From contig NZ_CP101508.1 of assembly GCF_024380015.1 (NCBI RefSeq), positions 248,001 to 312,000 on the forward strand: a stretch of DNA of 64,000 nucleotides. Direction: 5' to 3'. The stretch comes from Photobacterium atrarenae. GTDB lineage: Bacteria > Pseudomonadota > Gammaproteobacteria > Enterobacterales > Vibrionaceae. The notes beneath the pieces were generated by a model. It had not been told where the DNA came from. It did not search any database and saw only the letters and a program-made list of their open reading frames with translations. Every line of letters begins with the position of its first letter. Positions within the stretch are counted from its first letter, which is position 1. The position numbers were made by a program, and so were the translations under genes. Positions 54,986 to 64,000 of the stretch are shown piece after piece.

Positions 54986-56874
54986 GTGCGCCGAGCATGG
55001 CGTTGTTCTAGGAGGTGAAAGTCCTCTACGGGCTCAGTCGAGCGAGAACCGTTAGCCTATGCAAGGGTGCCCACCGTGAGGTGGGATCTGAAGGAAGCAA
55101 ACGGCAAAACTTGGGTGTGACGAACAGAAACCTGATAGTAGGCCAGTACAACTTGGGTAACCTAGCAATATATAGAACAGCCCAATGCCTCGACGGGAAG
55201 TGTGTACGGGTAAATCAGGCACAGCCAAGGGAAAGAACAACGTCTTACCTCGGGAGATCTTACGACCTGTCTCGGATGAGACTAATACAACAGTGATGTT
55301 GTGTGACGGGTAATAAGAAGTCAGCAGAAGGCATAGTACCTTGGGGAAGTACAACCCAAGGGAAGGCCGGAACTGAATATATCAAGAAGCAGTCACTAGA
55401 CACTCAATCATGTGGGGTCATAGCAAGATGAACAACATCTCTACGTACTACTGGGCAACACCGCAAGTGACGCTCATGGCCACGAAGAATGACAAGCATG
55501 ATCGGCGTAGACAGGAGGACGAGTCTTGGTGACCTCAACTCAGTTGATGGAGCGGATCTGCTCCTCAACAAATCTGAACCAAGCCCTGAGAAGAGTGAAG
55601 AAGAACAAGGGATGTGCTGGGGTTGATAAACTCGACATAACAGCGACTATCTCGATGCTTCGGCAGTCTTCTAATGGGCAAGCGCTCCGCCAGAGCCTTC
55701 TGGACGGGAGCTACCAACCGCAACCCGTTCTGGGTGTAGAAATTCCCAAACCTAGCGGGGGAGTGAGGCAGCTAGGTATCCCAACTGTACTTGATAGGGT
55801 AGTCCAACAGGCCATTACCTCAGTACTGACAGATATCTACGAACCTCAGTTTTCAAGCAACAGTTATGGGTTCAGGCCTAACCGCAGTGCCCACCATGCA
55901 TTGGTGGCAGCAAGCCACTACATCAGGGAGGGGCGGGGTTATGTAGTCGACATAGACCTGGCGAAATACTTCGATACTGTGAACCACGATAGACTGATGC
56001 ACAGGCTATCGGAGGACATCACAGATAAACGGGTCCTGAAACTGGTCAGGTCATACCTACAGGCAGGCATAATGCGAAACGGGTTAGTTGAGCAGAGGCA
56101 ACGAGGGACGCCACAGGGTGGACCATTATCTCCGCTGCTATCAAATATCGTATTAGATGAGTTGGATAAAGAGCTTGAGCGAAGAGGGCATAAGTTCTGC
56201 CGATATGCAGACGACTGCCAAATCTACGTGCACAGTGAGGAAGCCGCCAATCGAGTAAAAGCCTCAATCACGGAGTTCTTGGAGCAGAAACTGAAACTCA
56301 GGGTTAACCGTGAGAAAAGTGCGGCAACGAGAGTGACAGAGCGGACTTACCTAGGCCATCGCTTTCAACGAGATGGAAGCATCCATATCTCGAAGACAGC
56401 ACAAACTCAGATGAAGAAGCGAGTGCGTCAAATAACGAAGCGGAATCGAGGGCGAGAGTTGAAGACAGTCCTAGTCGAACTCACTCAATACCTAAGAGGT
56501 TGGCAACACTATTTCAAGCTTGCCATACGGAAAAGCGCGATGCAGCGCTTGGATGAATGGATAAGGCGGCGCTTACGGTGCTATCGCCTCAAGCAGCGCA
56601 AGCGCAGATACAGCATAGCGACATGGTTACGCCAAGAGGGTGTAAGCGAACGCAATGCGTGGAAGCTGGCGATGTCAGATAAAGGGTGGTGGCACTTGGC
56701 TTTATCGCCCCAGCTCAATCAGGCCATGCCAATGAAATGGTTCAAGGAGATGGGTCTGTACTCGTTGCGAGATGGGTACGAGTCACTGAAAATATATTCG
56801 GAACCGCCGTATGCGACCCACGCTTGTACGGTGGTGTGAGAGGACGGAGGCCGTGAGGCCTCCTCCTACTCGAT
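54986..56874 (+). mobile_element. Class-C (IIC) group II intron, copy 2
   Basis: A 1,889-bp element with the same ends as copy 1, exactly 17,200 bp downstream in the same orientation. I count six differences (copy 2 positions 55311, 55505, 55720, 56041, 56471, 56512), about 99.7% identity. It lies 13 bases after the ssb terminator stem; the bases next to the junction are GGTT here and CGTT at copy 1. The flanking sequences are otherwise unrelated, so this is an independent insertion and not a duplication of the locus. Confidence 0.95.
55526..56839 (+). CDS. ltrA: Group II intron reverse transcriptase/maturase, copy 2
   Basis: A 437-residue protein with all RT blocks and YADD (227-230) intact, same TTG/GTG start choice as copy 1. 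Four of the six inter-copy differences fall here: three are synonymous (Pro, Lys, Tyr codons) and one changes Ile to Leu in the X domain (LKTVLVELTQ). The pattern suggests a recent copy under selection. The last 12 codons overlap domain V (56801-56836). Confidence 0.95.
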   Translation: MVTSTQLMERICSSTNLNQALRRVKKNKGCAGVDKLDITATISMLRQSSNGQALRQSLLDGSYQPQPVLGVEIPKPSGGVRQLGIPTVLDRVVQQAITSVLTDIYEPQFSSNSYGFRPNRSAHHALVAASHYIREGRGYVVDIDLAKYFDTVNHDRLMHRLSEDITDKRVLKLVRSYLQAGIMRNGLVEQRQRGTPQGGPLSPLLSNIVLDELDKELERRGHKFCRYADDCQIYVHSEEAANRVKASITEFLEQKLKLRVNREKSAATRVTERTYLGHRFQRDGSIHISKTAQTQMKKRVRQITKRNRGRELKTVLVELTQYLRGWQHYFKLAIRKSAMQRLDEWIRRRLRCYRLKQRKRRYSIATWLRQEGVSERNAWKLAMSDKGWWHLALSPQLNQAMPMKWFKEMGLYSLRDGYESLKIYSEPPYATHACTVV

Positions 56875-56909
56875 TGGTTTTATCGGCCGCTTGAAATGGG
56901 AGGGGGCGT

Positions 56910-57791
56910 TTACTCGGCGTTGGCTTTTTGCTTGATAAAGTCGATAAACAACTTGGTTTTGACATGGTTGTATTCGAGCTTGGGGTAATAGGCAAATGCC
57001 GCGCTGATTGGTTGTTTCAGGGCCGGCAGTACCGGGACCAGCAGGCCTTTGCACAACTCGCGCTGGACCATTTTCTCCCCGGTCAGGATGATCCCCATAC
57101 CGGCGACGGCGGCAGAGACCAGGGCTTCGGGGTTCTGGGTGGTGAAGTTGCCGCGCAGGCGCAGGCGGACGTTGTTTTCAAACACATGCTCCTGCTCATG
57201 GCCATGAGTACCGAACAGCAGGCAGTTATGTTGTGACAGTTGCTCCGGGCTGCTGATGTGCGGTTTGCTGTCCAGATAACCCGGCGCGGCGTAAAAGCCG
57301 GGCTGGAAGGTGAACAGCCGGGTCGCGATATAGCTTGCCGAGTTGAAGTCGGTCAGCTCACGGCTGATAAAGACATCCAGGTTATGATCCGGTAACTGGC
57401 CGGGTGTGACGGTATGCAGTTCGACCTGGATGTTGGGATAGGTCTCGATAAATTCGGCCAGGTAGTGTACCAGCAGGCGGCTGCCAGTGGCCAGCGGGGC
57501 ACCGATCCGCAACACGCCGCTGACTTCGCCATAGGTCGAGGTGGTCTCGGCCAGCATTTGCTGCCAATCTTCCAGCAGGCGGGCACTGCGCTGGTAGAAC
57601 AGTTTGCCGGCATCGGTGACGGCCAGACTGCGGGTGGTCCGTTTGAGCAGTTGCACGCCCAGTTGTTGCTCCAGCCAGGTCAGCCGTTTGGACAGCGCGG
57701 AGCTGGAGGTATTGAGTTTGGTTGCGGCCTGGGCCAGGGAGCCATGGTCGACAACGGTGACAAAACTGTTGGTGCAGGTGATCCAATCCAT
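56910..57791 (-). CDS. LysR-family transcriptional regulator
   Basis: A 293-residue protein. The N-terminal winged helix-turn-helix (about 1-60; SFVTVVDHGSLAQAATKLNTSSSALSKRL) binds DNA. The effector domain (about 90-290) begins GVLRIGAPLATGSRLL and resembles the AaeR/DmlR subgroup (FISRELTDFNSA). Effector and targets are unknown; the usual divergent target gene is absent, since csrD lies across a 263-bp gap. The 3' end lies 35 bp from intron copy 2 without a visible terminator of its own. Confidence 0.9.
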   Translation of the reverse strand: MDWITCTNSFVTVVDHGSLAQAATKLNTSSSALSKRLTWLEQQLGVQLLKRTTRSLAVTDAGKLFYQRSARLLEDWQQMLAETTSTYGEVSGVLRIGAPLATGSRLLVHYLAEFIETYPNIQVELHTVTPGQLPDHNLDVFISRELTDFNSASYIATRLFTFQPGFYAAPGYLDSKPHISSPEQLSQHNCLLFGTHGHEQEHVFENNVRLRLRGNFTTQNPEALVSAAVAGMGIILTGEKMVQRELCKGLLVPVLPALKQPISAAFAYYPKLEYNHVKTKLFIDFIKQKANAE

Positions 57792-58054
57792 TTATTTATC
57801 CGCGGGCAGTAACGGTAACCAGTGGACCCATCATATCAAAATGTCGGTCTCTGCTCATTTTACGGCGACGGCAGGCCGTTGAGCGGGCATCGCAGCAGCT
57901 GTTGGGATCAGCTTCAAAAGGTCAAGATTAACAAATTGTTAAACTGTCGACTCACACACTGACCTGGCGGGGCCAGGAGTGTTACTTTGCAACTTGCTTC
58001 GGTGAACGGGTCGCCGGGGCCGCTATCAATAATAACGAGTTCAATTGGATCCTT

Positions 58055-59983
58055 ATGAGAAAAGCCTCAGGGATGAAGCTGACCAACCGCCTGGTGGCGT
58101 TTGTGACGCTCATTGTGATTTGTGCCATTTTTGTCATTTTTATTGGCGGTGCCGTCAGCTTTCGTAAGCTGGGGCAGGATTATCTGACTCATTACCTGGA
58201 CGGGATGGTTGAGGTGATCGATCAGGAACTGGCTGATCCGCAGGGGGCCAAGTCCCTGTCGCGCTGGCTGCCCAAGCTGCTCAAAGCCAGTAATGTGGTC
58301 GAGCTGGAGATTGGCAGTCCGTCCGGGGTGATGTATGCCTATCAAGGACTGCAGCCGATCAATGACCCGGCTGTCCTGCATCAGGGCAGTTATACCCTGA
58401 GCCACAACCCCGGCTTTACGGTTAAGCTGAAGTCGATCCCGCCGTATACCGAATTTACCTACTCTATCGGGGCGATGTCTTCGATTACTCTGGCGGTGGT
58501 GATCATTATCCTCGGTCTGATGTGGGGGATGAACTGGTTGCGTCAGCAACTCTACGGCTCAGAATTGCTCGAGCATCGTGGGCGGATGATTCTGGCCGGC
58601 AAAGTGGACGATCATGCGGTGGGCGATGAGCAGGAGTGGCCGGCGACAGCCAGCCTGGCGTTGGATCAGATGATTGCTGAGCTCAAAGATGCCCGCCAGG
58701 AGCGCAGCCGCTTTGACACCTTTATCCGTACCCACACTTTTCTCGATCAGCTCACCGGTGCTGCCAACCGGGTCTTGTTTGACAGCCGGCTGCAATCATT
58801 GGTGCAGGAGCCGGAAACCCATGGCGCAGTGCTGATGATCCGGATTTCGGACTGGGACGAGTTGCTGGCCGAACGGGGCAAAGCCGTGGCGGATGAGCTG
58901 ATTCAGGATGTCGGGATGATCCTCTCCAACCTGATCCAGCGTTATCCTGATACCGTCCTGTCGCGCTATTTTGATGCCGAGTTTGCCATCTTGTTGCCGC
59001 AGCAGCCAGCCAAAGAGGTGAAGCAGTTTACCCATCAGTTGCTCAAAGCGCTGGATCGGCTGGCCCCCCCGTCGCCGCTGCAACCGGATAACTGGTGCCA
59101 CATCGGGGTGACCTACTGTGCCAGCGGCGATCGCCGGGGGCGGATCATGGATGCTGCAGAGATGGCGCTGCGCAGCGCGCAACTGCAGGGTTCTAATAGC
59201 TGGGATACTTATCAGAAAGCACCGCAGCTTGAAGAGGGCCGGGGTAGTGTCCGCTGGCGGAGCCTGCTGGATCAGGCGTTTGGCAACAGCGCTGTAGTAC
59301 TCTATCAGCAACCGGCGCTGACGTTGGATCAGCAGGTGATCCACCGTGAGCTGTTGGCCCGAATTCCTGATGAGCAAGGTAAGCTGATCAAAGCGTCTCA
59401 TTTCTTAAGTGCCGTTACTCAGGTCGGCTATCACACCAAAATGGACAAGGCTGTGGTGGCGCAGGCGCTTGCGATGCTCAAAAATGGGCCGGTCGGAGAT
59501 GCCCTCTCCGTGAATGTCAGTGTTGAAGCGCTGTTAGAGAAGGCGTTTGTACGCTGGTTGCGTGATGAGTTGCTGCAGACCCCAAGAACCGTGCTGAACC
59601 GGCTGTCATTTGAAATTGCGGAGAGCAGTCTGGTGAAGCATCTCGATGCCATTCGCCCGGTGACCCGGATGCTGGTGGGACTGGGTTGTAAGCTGGTGGT
59701 TGATCAGGCTGGTCGCACGATTGTCAGTACCCATTACATCAAAGATGTGAAGGCCGATTACATCAAACTGCACCGGGGGTTGCTGCGGGATATTCATCAA
59801 CGACAGGAGAACCAGCTGTTTGTCCGTAGTATGCTGGGCGCCTGTGCCAACTCGGCGGCAAAAGTGATTGCGGTTGGGGTTGAAAATGAGCAGGAATGGC
59901 GGGTATTGCAACAACTTGGGGTTCAGGGCGGCCAAGGGCGTTATTTCACCAGCGAGCTGCCGTGTGGTGCGAAAGAGAGCTGA
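58055..59983 (+). CDS. csrD: CsrD-type regulator of sRNA decay (degenerate GGDEF-EAL)
   Basis: A 642-residue membrane protein with TM segments at about 12-36 and 145-168 and a loop between them. The GGDEF domain is degenerate (YFDAEF in place of GGDEF) and so is the EAL domain (HRELLAR in place of EAL), so no c-di-GMP synthesis or hydrolysis is expected. In E. coli CsrD directs CsrB/CsrC RNAs to RNase E. In vibrios this gene (mshH) heads the MSHA pilus cluster, which is missing here. An alternative start is ATG 58073, which gives MKLTNRL. Confidence 0.9.
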   Translation: MRKASGMKLTNRLVAFVTLIVICAIFVIFIGGAVSFRKLGQDYLTHYLDGMVEVIDQELADPQGAKSLSRWLPKLLKASNVVELEIGSPSGVMYAYQGLQPINDPAVLHQGSYTLSHNPGFTVKLKSIPPYTEFTYSIGAMSSITLAVVIIILGLMWGMNWLRQQLYGSELLEHRGRMILAGKVDDHAVGDEQEWPATASLALDQMIAELKDARQERSRFDTFIRTHTFLDQLTGAANRVLFDSRLQSLVQEPETHGAVLMIRISDWDELLAERGKAVADELIQDVGMILSNLIQRYPDTVLSRYFDAEFAILLPQQPAKEVKQFTHQLLKALDRLAPPSPLQPDNWCHIGVTYCASGDRRGRIMDAAEMALRSAQLQGSNSWDTYQKAPQLEEGRGSVRWRSLLDQAFGNSAVVLYQQPALTLDQQVIHRELLARIPDEQGKLIKASHFLSAVTQVGYHTKMDKAVVAQALAMLKNGPVGDALSVNVSVEALLEKAFVRWLRDELLQTPRTVLNRLSFEIAESSLVKHLDAIRPVTRMLVGLGCKLVVDQAGRTIVSTHYIKDVKADYIKLHRGLLRDIHQRQENQLFVRSMLGACANSAAKVIAVGVENEQEWRVLQQLGVQGGQGRYFTSELPCGAKES

Positions 59984-60030
59984 GCCCTGTCTATTAAAGG
60001 GCTGAAAAAAGTTGCAGGCGTGGCAGTAGG

Positions 60031-60321
60031 TTGTATCTGCGAGCTTGGCTATTTGCCGGTTTGGTTACCGTTTGGCGCGAAATGCCTCCCGGAACTGTCG
60101 AATCGCAGCCTTGGTTGCTGTATAACTGGCGGGACAAAGGCGGTGAAAATCCCTCGGCGTTGGTGACCTTCGGCGCCTATCGCGGCAACGATCGGGTTAT
60201 CTATCGCGGGGAAAAAGGTATCAATATCCTGCTCAACGAAAGAAAATGCGGATCTGTGGCAGGTTTGACAAAGCTTGCCTTGTCTCGATCCGTGCCCCCT
60301 GTTACATTTAGCGCAATTTAA
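60031..60321 (+). pseudogene. mshQ: Remnant of the 3' end of mshQ (MSHA pilus biogenesis)
   Basis: The open frame has no credible start (open from 59998, TTG at 60031). From about 60103 it encodes SQPWLLYNW, then NPSALVTFGAYRGNDRVIYRG, which resembles the C-terminal end of MshQ/DUF6701 proteins as I recall them; this is recognition from memory, not a search. Full-length MshQ is over 1,000 residues, so nearly all is lost. The place is right: in vibrios the MSHA genes lie between csrD/mshH and mreB with mshQ last. The coding is likely inactive. Confidence 0.65.
60280..60308 (+). promoter_or_regulatory. Possible mreB promoter
   Basis: TTGTCT (60280-60285), a 17-bp spacer and TACATT (60303-60308) are each 4 of 6 matches, 49 bp before mreB. 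It overlaps the mshQ remnant. Confidence 0.35.
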
Positions 60322-60347
60322 CGATTTTGTAAGCTTGCAGGAATTAG

Positions 60348-61400
<1,053 letters not shown>

Positions 61401-61440
61401 TGCCATTTCTGGCAATCAATCAAACAGGTTATAGCGTTAG

Positions 61441-62289
61441 ATGAAACCTATATTTGGCAGAGGTCCATCCCTGCAATTACGCCTGTTTCTTGCCATCTTA
61501 CTGTCAGTCAGCCTGATGCTGGCTGACAGTCGCCTGGATGCCTTCGCCAATGTCCGTTATCTGCTGAATTCTGCCATTGCTCCGCTGCAATACGCGGCAA
61601 ACCTGCCTCGTGAGTTGCTGGAAGGCATGTCGGGACAACTCAGCTCTCATCAGCGACTATTGGCTGAAAACAAAGCACTGAAGCGCGATTTACTGGTCAA
61701 GCAGAGTGATATTCTGTTGCTGGACCAGCTACAGCAGGAAAATCAGCGTTTGCGGGATCTGTTGGGTTCACCATTCGTCCGTGATGAGAAAAAGCTGATT
61801 GCGGAAGTGATGGCGGTGGATTCCGATCCGTACAGCCATCAGGTGATGATAGACAAGGGGCGGGTTGACGGCGTTTACGAAGGTCAGCCGGTGATCAACG
61901 AAAAGGGGGTGGTCGGTCAGGTCTCGTACGTTGGTGCCCATAACAGCCGGGTGCTGCTGTTGATCGACGCCACGCATGCGTTGCCGGTCCAGGTGGTGCG
62001 CAATGATATCCGGGTGATTGCTTCGGGTAGCGGTCATATCGATCAGGTCCAGCTTGAACATGTGCCGAGCAGTACCGATATTGAAGTCGGCGATCTGCTG
62101 GTCACTTCGGGGTTGGGCGGGCGTTACCCGGAAGGCTATCCGGTCGGGTACGTGACCGAGTTTTCGTTTGATAACAAGCGGCCGTTTGCCCAAATTAAGG
62201 CCAAACCGACAGTGCAGTTTGACCGCTTGCGTTATTTGTTGCTGGTGTGGCCGACACCACGGGAAACCCTCATTGTAGGAGATCAATAG
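61441..62289 (+). CDS. mreC: Rod-shape protein MreC
   Basis: A 282-residue protein with one TM segment (about 13-28; LRLFLAILLSVSLML), a periplasmic coiled coil (about 65-110) and a beta-rich domain (about 115-270). It links MreB to PBP2 and RodA. E. coli MreC is longer (367) because of a C-terminal tail absent here. The stop overlaps mreD by one base. Confidence 0.97.
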   Translation: MKPIFGRGPSLQLRLFLAILLSVSLMLADSRLDAFANVRYLLNSAIAPLQYAANLPRELLEGMSGQLSSHQRLLAENKALKRDLLVKQSDILLLDQLQQENQRLRDLLGSPFVRDEKKLIAEVMAVDSDPYSHQVMIDKGRVDGVYEGQPVINEKGVVGQVSYVGAHNSRVLLLIDATHALPVQVVRNDIRVIASGSGHIDQVQLEHVPSSTDIEVGDLLVTSGLGGRYPEGYPVGYVTEFSFDNKRPFAQIKAKPTVQFDRLRYLLLVWPTPRETLIVGDQ

Positions 62290-62777
62290 TGGCAATGAGT
62301 CAATCCAATGGCCGCTTGCTGATCTGGCTGTCGTTTATTGTCGCCCTGATCTTACAGGCCGCCCCCTGGCCGGGGGAATTTGAACTGTTTCGCCCATCCT
62401 GGGTGTTGCTGGTTGCCTTTTACTGGGTGCTGGCCCTGCCGCATCGGGTGAACGTGGGCACCGCGTTGTTCCTGGGGCTATTATGGGATTTGATGCTGGG
62501 CTCGACCCTCGGGGTTCGCGGCCTGATGATGGCGCTGCTCTGCTATATCGTGGCATTGAATTTCCAGTTGATCCGAAATCTGTCGCTGTGGCAGCAGGCC
62601 ATTCTGGTGGCTTGCCTGACGCTCGTTGGCAAGCTGATTGAATTCTGGGCGGAATATCTGGTTTCCGTCGTTGCGTTTGAGCCGGAGCGCCTGTGGGCGG
62701 TGGCCTTAAACTGTCTGCTGTGGCCCTGGCTGTTTTTACTGCTGCGGCGAATGCGTCGCAAGTTCTCAATTCGTTAA
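62289..62777 (+). CDS. mreD: Rod-shape protein MreD
   Basis: A 162-residue inner-membrane protein with 5-6 TM segments (LLIWLSFIVALILQ, WVLLVAFYWVLALPHRVNVGT). GTG 62289 gives MAMSQSNGRLLIW, which aligns with E. coli MreD and has AGGAG seven bases upstream; ATG 62295 is less likely. The stop of mreC overlaps it (TAGTG). Confidence 0.95.
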   Translation: MAMSQSNGRLLIWLSFIVALILQAAPWPGEFELFRPSWVLLVAFYWVLALPHRVNVGTALFLGLLWDLMLGSTLGVRGLMMALLCYIVALNFQLIRNLSLWQQAILVACLTLVGKLIEFWAEYLVSVVAFEPERLWAVALNCLLWPWLFLLLRRMRRKFSIR

Positions 62778-62796
62778 ATTATTTTTTCAAACAAGT

Positions 62797-62843
62797 TCCG
62801 TTCGGTGTTAGGTTTTAGAACATGATATCGAACGGATCTTTTT
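62797..62843 (+). terminator. Probable terminator after mreD
   Basis: TCCGTTCG (62797-62804) pairs with CGAACGGA (62829-62836) across a 24-base loop, followed by TCTTTTT. The long loop makes it less typical. Confidence 0.55.
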
Positions 62844-62867
62844 GATAATTCAGTAAATGGTATCATC

Positions 62868-63446
62868 ATGTCTGCATTACAACTGTATCTGGCATCGGGC
62901 TCCCCACGTCGCAAGGAGCTTCTGGCACAACTGGGTTACCGCTTCGAGCGGGTGGTTGTCGATGTGGAAGAGTGCCACCGTCCGGGAGAAACACCCTCCC
63001 AATATGTTCAGCGCCTGGCTCAGGACAAAGCGCAGGCCGGCGTGCAGGCCACCGATGGCAGTCTCCCGGTGCTGGGGTCGGATACGATCGTAGTGGTTGA
63101 TGATGAAATCCTTGAAAAGCCGAAAGACTTTGCTGATGCCCAGCGGATGCTGCGACTGCTTTCCGGTCGCGAACACCAGGTGATGACTGCGGTCACCCTG
63201 GCGACGGCAACGCGTCAGGAAACCCGTCTGGTGATCACCAACGTGTGGTTCAAGCCGTTGTCCGAACAAGAAATCGAAGCCTACTGGGAAAGCGGTGAGC
63301 CTCAGGATAAAGCTGGTAGTTACGGGATCCAGGGGATCGGGGGCAAATTTATTGAGCGTATCGATGGCAGTTATTACGCTGTGGTGGGGTTACCCTTAAT
63401 GGAGACCGACATCATGGTTCAGGACTTTTTAAGTTTACCAATTTAG
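62868..63446 (+). CDS. maf: dTTP/UTP pyrophosphatase, Maf family
   Basis: A 192-residue nucleotide-sanitising enzyme. The Maf signature [17 protein letters not shown] is at the N-terminus, and [17 protein letters not shown] (near 67-83) holds the catalytic Asp. The YheE/YhdE subgroup hydrolyses dTTP, UTP and modified forms. It lies between mreD and rng, as in E. coli yhdE, eight bases before rng. Confidence 0.95.
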   Translation: MSALQLYLASGSPRRKELLAQLGYRFERVVVDVEECHRPGETPSQYVQRLAQDKAQAGVQATDGSLPVLGSDTIVVVDDEILEKPKDFADAQRMLRLLSGREHQVMTAVTLATATRQETRLVITNVWFKPLSEQEIEAYWESGEPQDKAGSYGIQGIGGKFIERIDGSYYAVVGLPLMETDIMVQDFLSLPI

Positions 63447-63454
63447 AGGCAACC

Positions 63455-64000
63455 ATGAGCACAGAGCTGCTGATTAACGTAACGCCAAGTGAGACACGCG
63501 TGGCGATGATTGAAGGAGGGAGCCTTCAGGAAATACATATTGAACGGGAATCCAAACGCGGGATTGTCGGGAATATCTACAAAGGCCGGGTGAGCCGGGT
63601 ATTGCCGGGGATGCAGGCGGCATTTGTTGATATCGGGCTGGAAAAAGCCGCGTTCTTGCATGCCTCCGATATTGTTCCCCATACCGAGTGTGTGGCGGAA
63701 AATGAAAAACAGCAATTCCAGGTGCGGGACATTTCCGAGCTGGTCCGTCAGGGCCAGGATCTGGTGGTGCAGGTGGTCAAAGATCCGCTCGGCACCAAAG
63801 GCGCTCGCCTGACCACAGATGTTACCCTGCCTTCCCGCTATCTGGTCTTTATGCCCGGCGCTGGCCATGTCGGTGTGTCGCAGCGCATTGAAAGCGAAAG
63901 CGAGCGCGAGCGGCTGAAAAAGATTGTCGGCGATTATTGTGATGAGCTGGGTGGCTTTATTATCCGGACTGCCGCTGAAGGGGCGACGGCCGAAGAGATG
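63455..64000 (+). CDS. rng: Ribonuclease G (C-terminus outside window)
   Basis: The 182 visible codons start MSTELLINVTPSETRVAMIE at ATG 63455. The S1 RNA-binding domain (about 35-125; GNIYKGRVSRVLPGMQAAFVDIG) and the start of the RNase E/G core (LTTDVTLPSRYLVFMPGAGHVGVS) are present. RNase G matures the 5' end of 16S rRNA and degrades some mRNAs. The full protein is about 490 residues, and the frame is open at the window edge. Confidence 0.97.
   Translation, partial: MSTELLINVTPSETRVAMIEGGSLQEIHIERESKRGIVGNIYKGRVSRVLPGMQAAFVDIGLEKAAFLHASDIVPHTECVAENEKQQFQVRDISELVRQGQDLVVQVVKDPLGTKGARLTTDVTLPSRYLVFMPGAGHVGVSQRIESESERERLKKIVGDYCDELGGFIIRTAAEGATAEEM

Overview
The window is a chromosomal segment of a gammaproteobacterium of the family Vibrionaceae, probably Photobacterium or a close relative. 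The evidence is gene order: yheSTU-prkB next to kefGB-slyD-slyX-fkpA-tusDCB-str operon; an rRNA operon of 16S-Ile-Ala-23S-5S-Thr-5S type; and metH-lysC-aminotransferase-pglL-uvrA-ssb-csrD-mreBCD-maf-rng, which is the Vibrio cholerae order. I infer the genus only loosely. The ribosomal genes use a biased, somewhat AT-richer codon set than the housekeeping genes around them.

Layout. 1-4.5 kb (minus strand): phosphoribulokinase PrkB (cut by the window edge), YheU, the YheT hydrolase, a TIGR02444-type protein and the ABC-F ATPase YheS. 4.6-8.3 kb: the KefG-KefB potassium efflux pair, YheV, SlyD and convergent SlyX. 8.3-10.3 kb: a divergent pair of a WD40-type lipoprotein and an FkpA-like lipoprotein PPIase. 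10.5-16.9 kb: YheO, TusDCB and the str operon (rpsL-rpsG-fusA-tuf). 17-31.5 kb: bfd, then the S10, spc and alpha operons from rpsJ to rplQ, with recognisable promoters, leaders and terminators. 31.5-37.8 kb: an rRNA operon with tandem promoters and two different 5S genes. 37.8-39.7 kb: a class-C group II intron directly behind the rRNA terminator. 39.8-54.9 kb: metA, an NhaP-type antiporter, metH, lysC with a lysine riboswitch, an alanine-glyoxylate-type aminotransferase, pglL, uvrA and ssb. 55-56.9 kb: a second copy of the same intron (6 differences in 1,889 bp), directly behind the ssb terminator. 56.9-64 kb: a LysR regulator, csrD, a decayed 3' end of mshQ, mreBCD, maf and the start of rng.

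How the parts work together. Most of the window is translation machinery and its supply: ribosomal proteins, EF-G, EF-Tu, rRNA, tRNAs, SecY, RNA polymerase alpha and tRNA-thiolation proteins. Methionine genes metA and metH carry the same MetJ-type operator, lysC carries a lysine riboswitch, and uvrA/ssb share a region with a perfect LexA box.

Most unusual points: the two nearly identical terminator-associated introns whose reverse transcriptase reading frame runs through the catalytic domain V; the pair of 5S genes that differ by compensatory base-pair changes in helices I and II; and the apparent loss of the MSHA pilus cluster, leaving csrD and the tail of mshQ as its edges. I found no CRISPR array, prophage or clearly new defence system.
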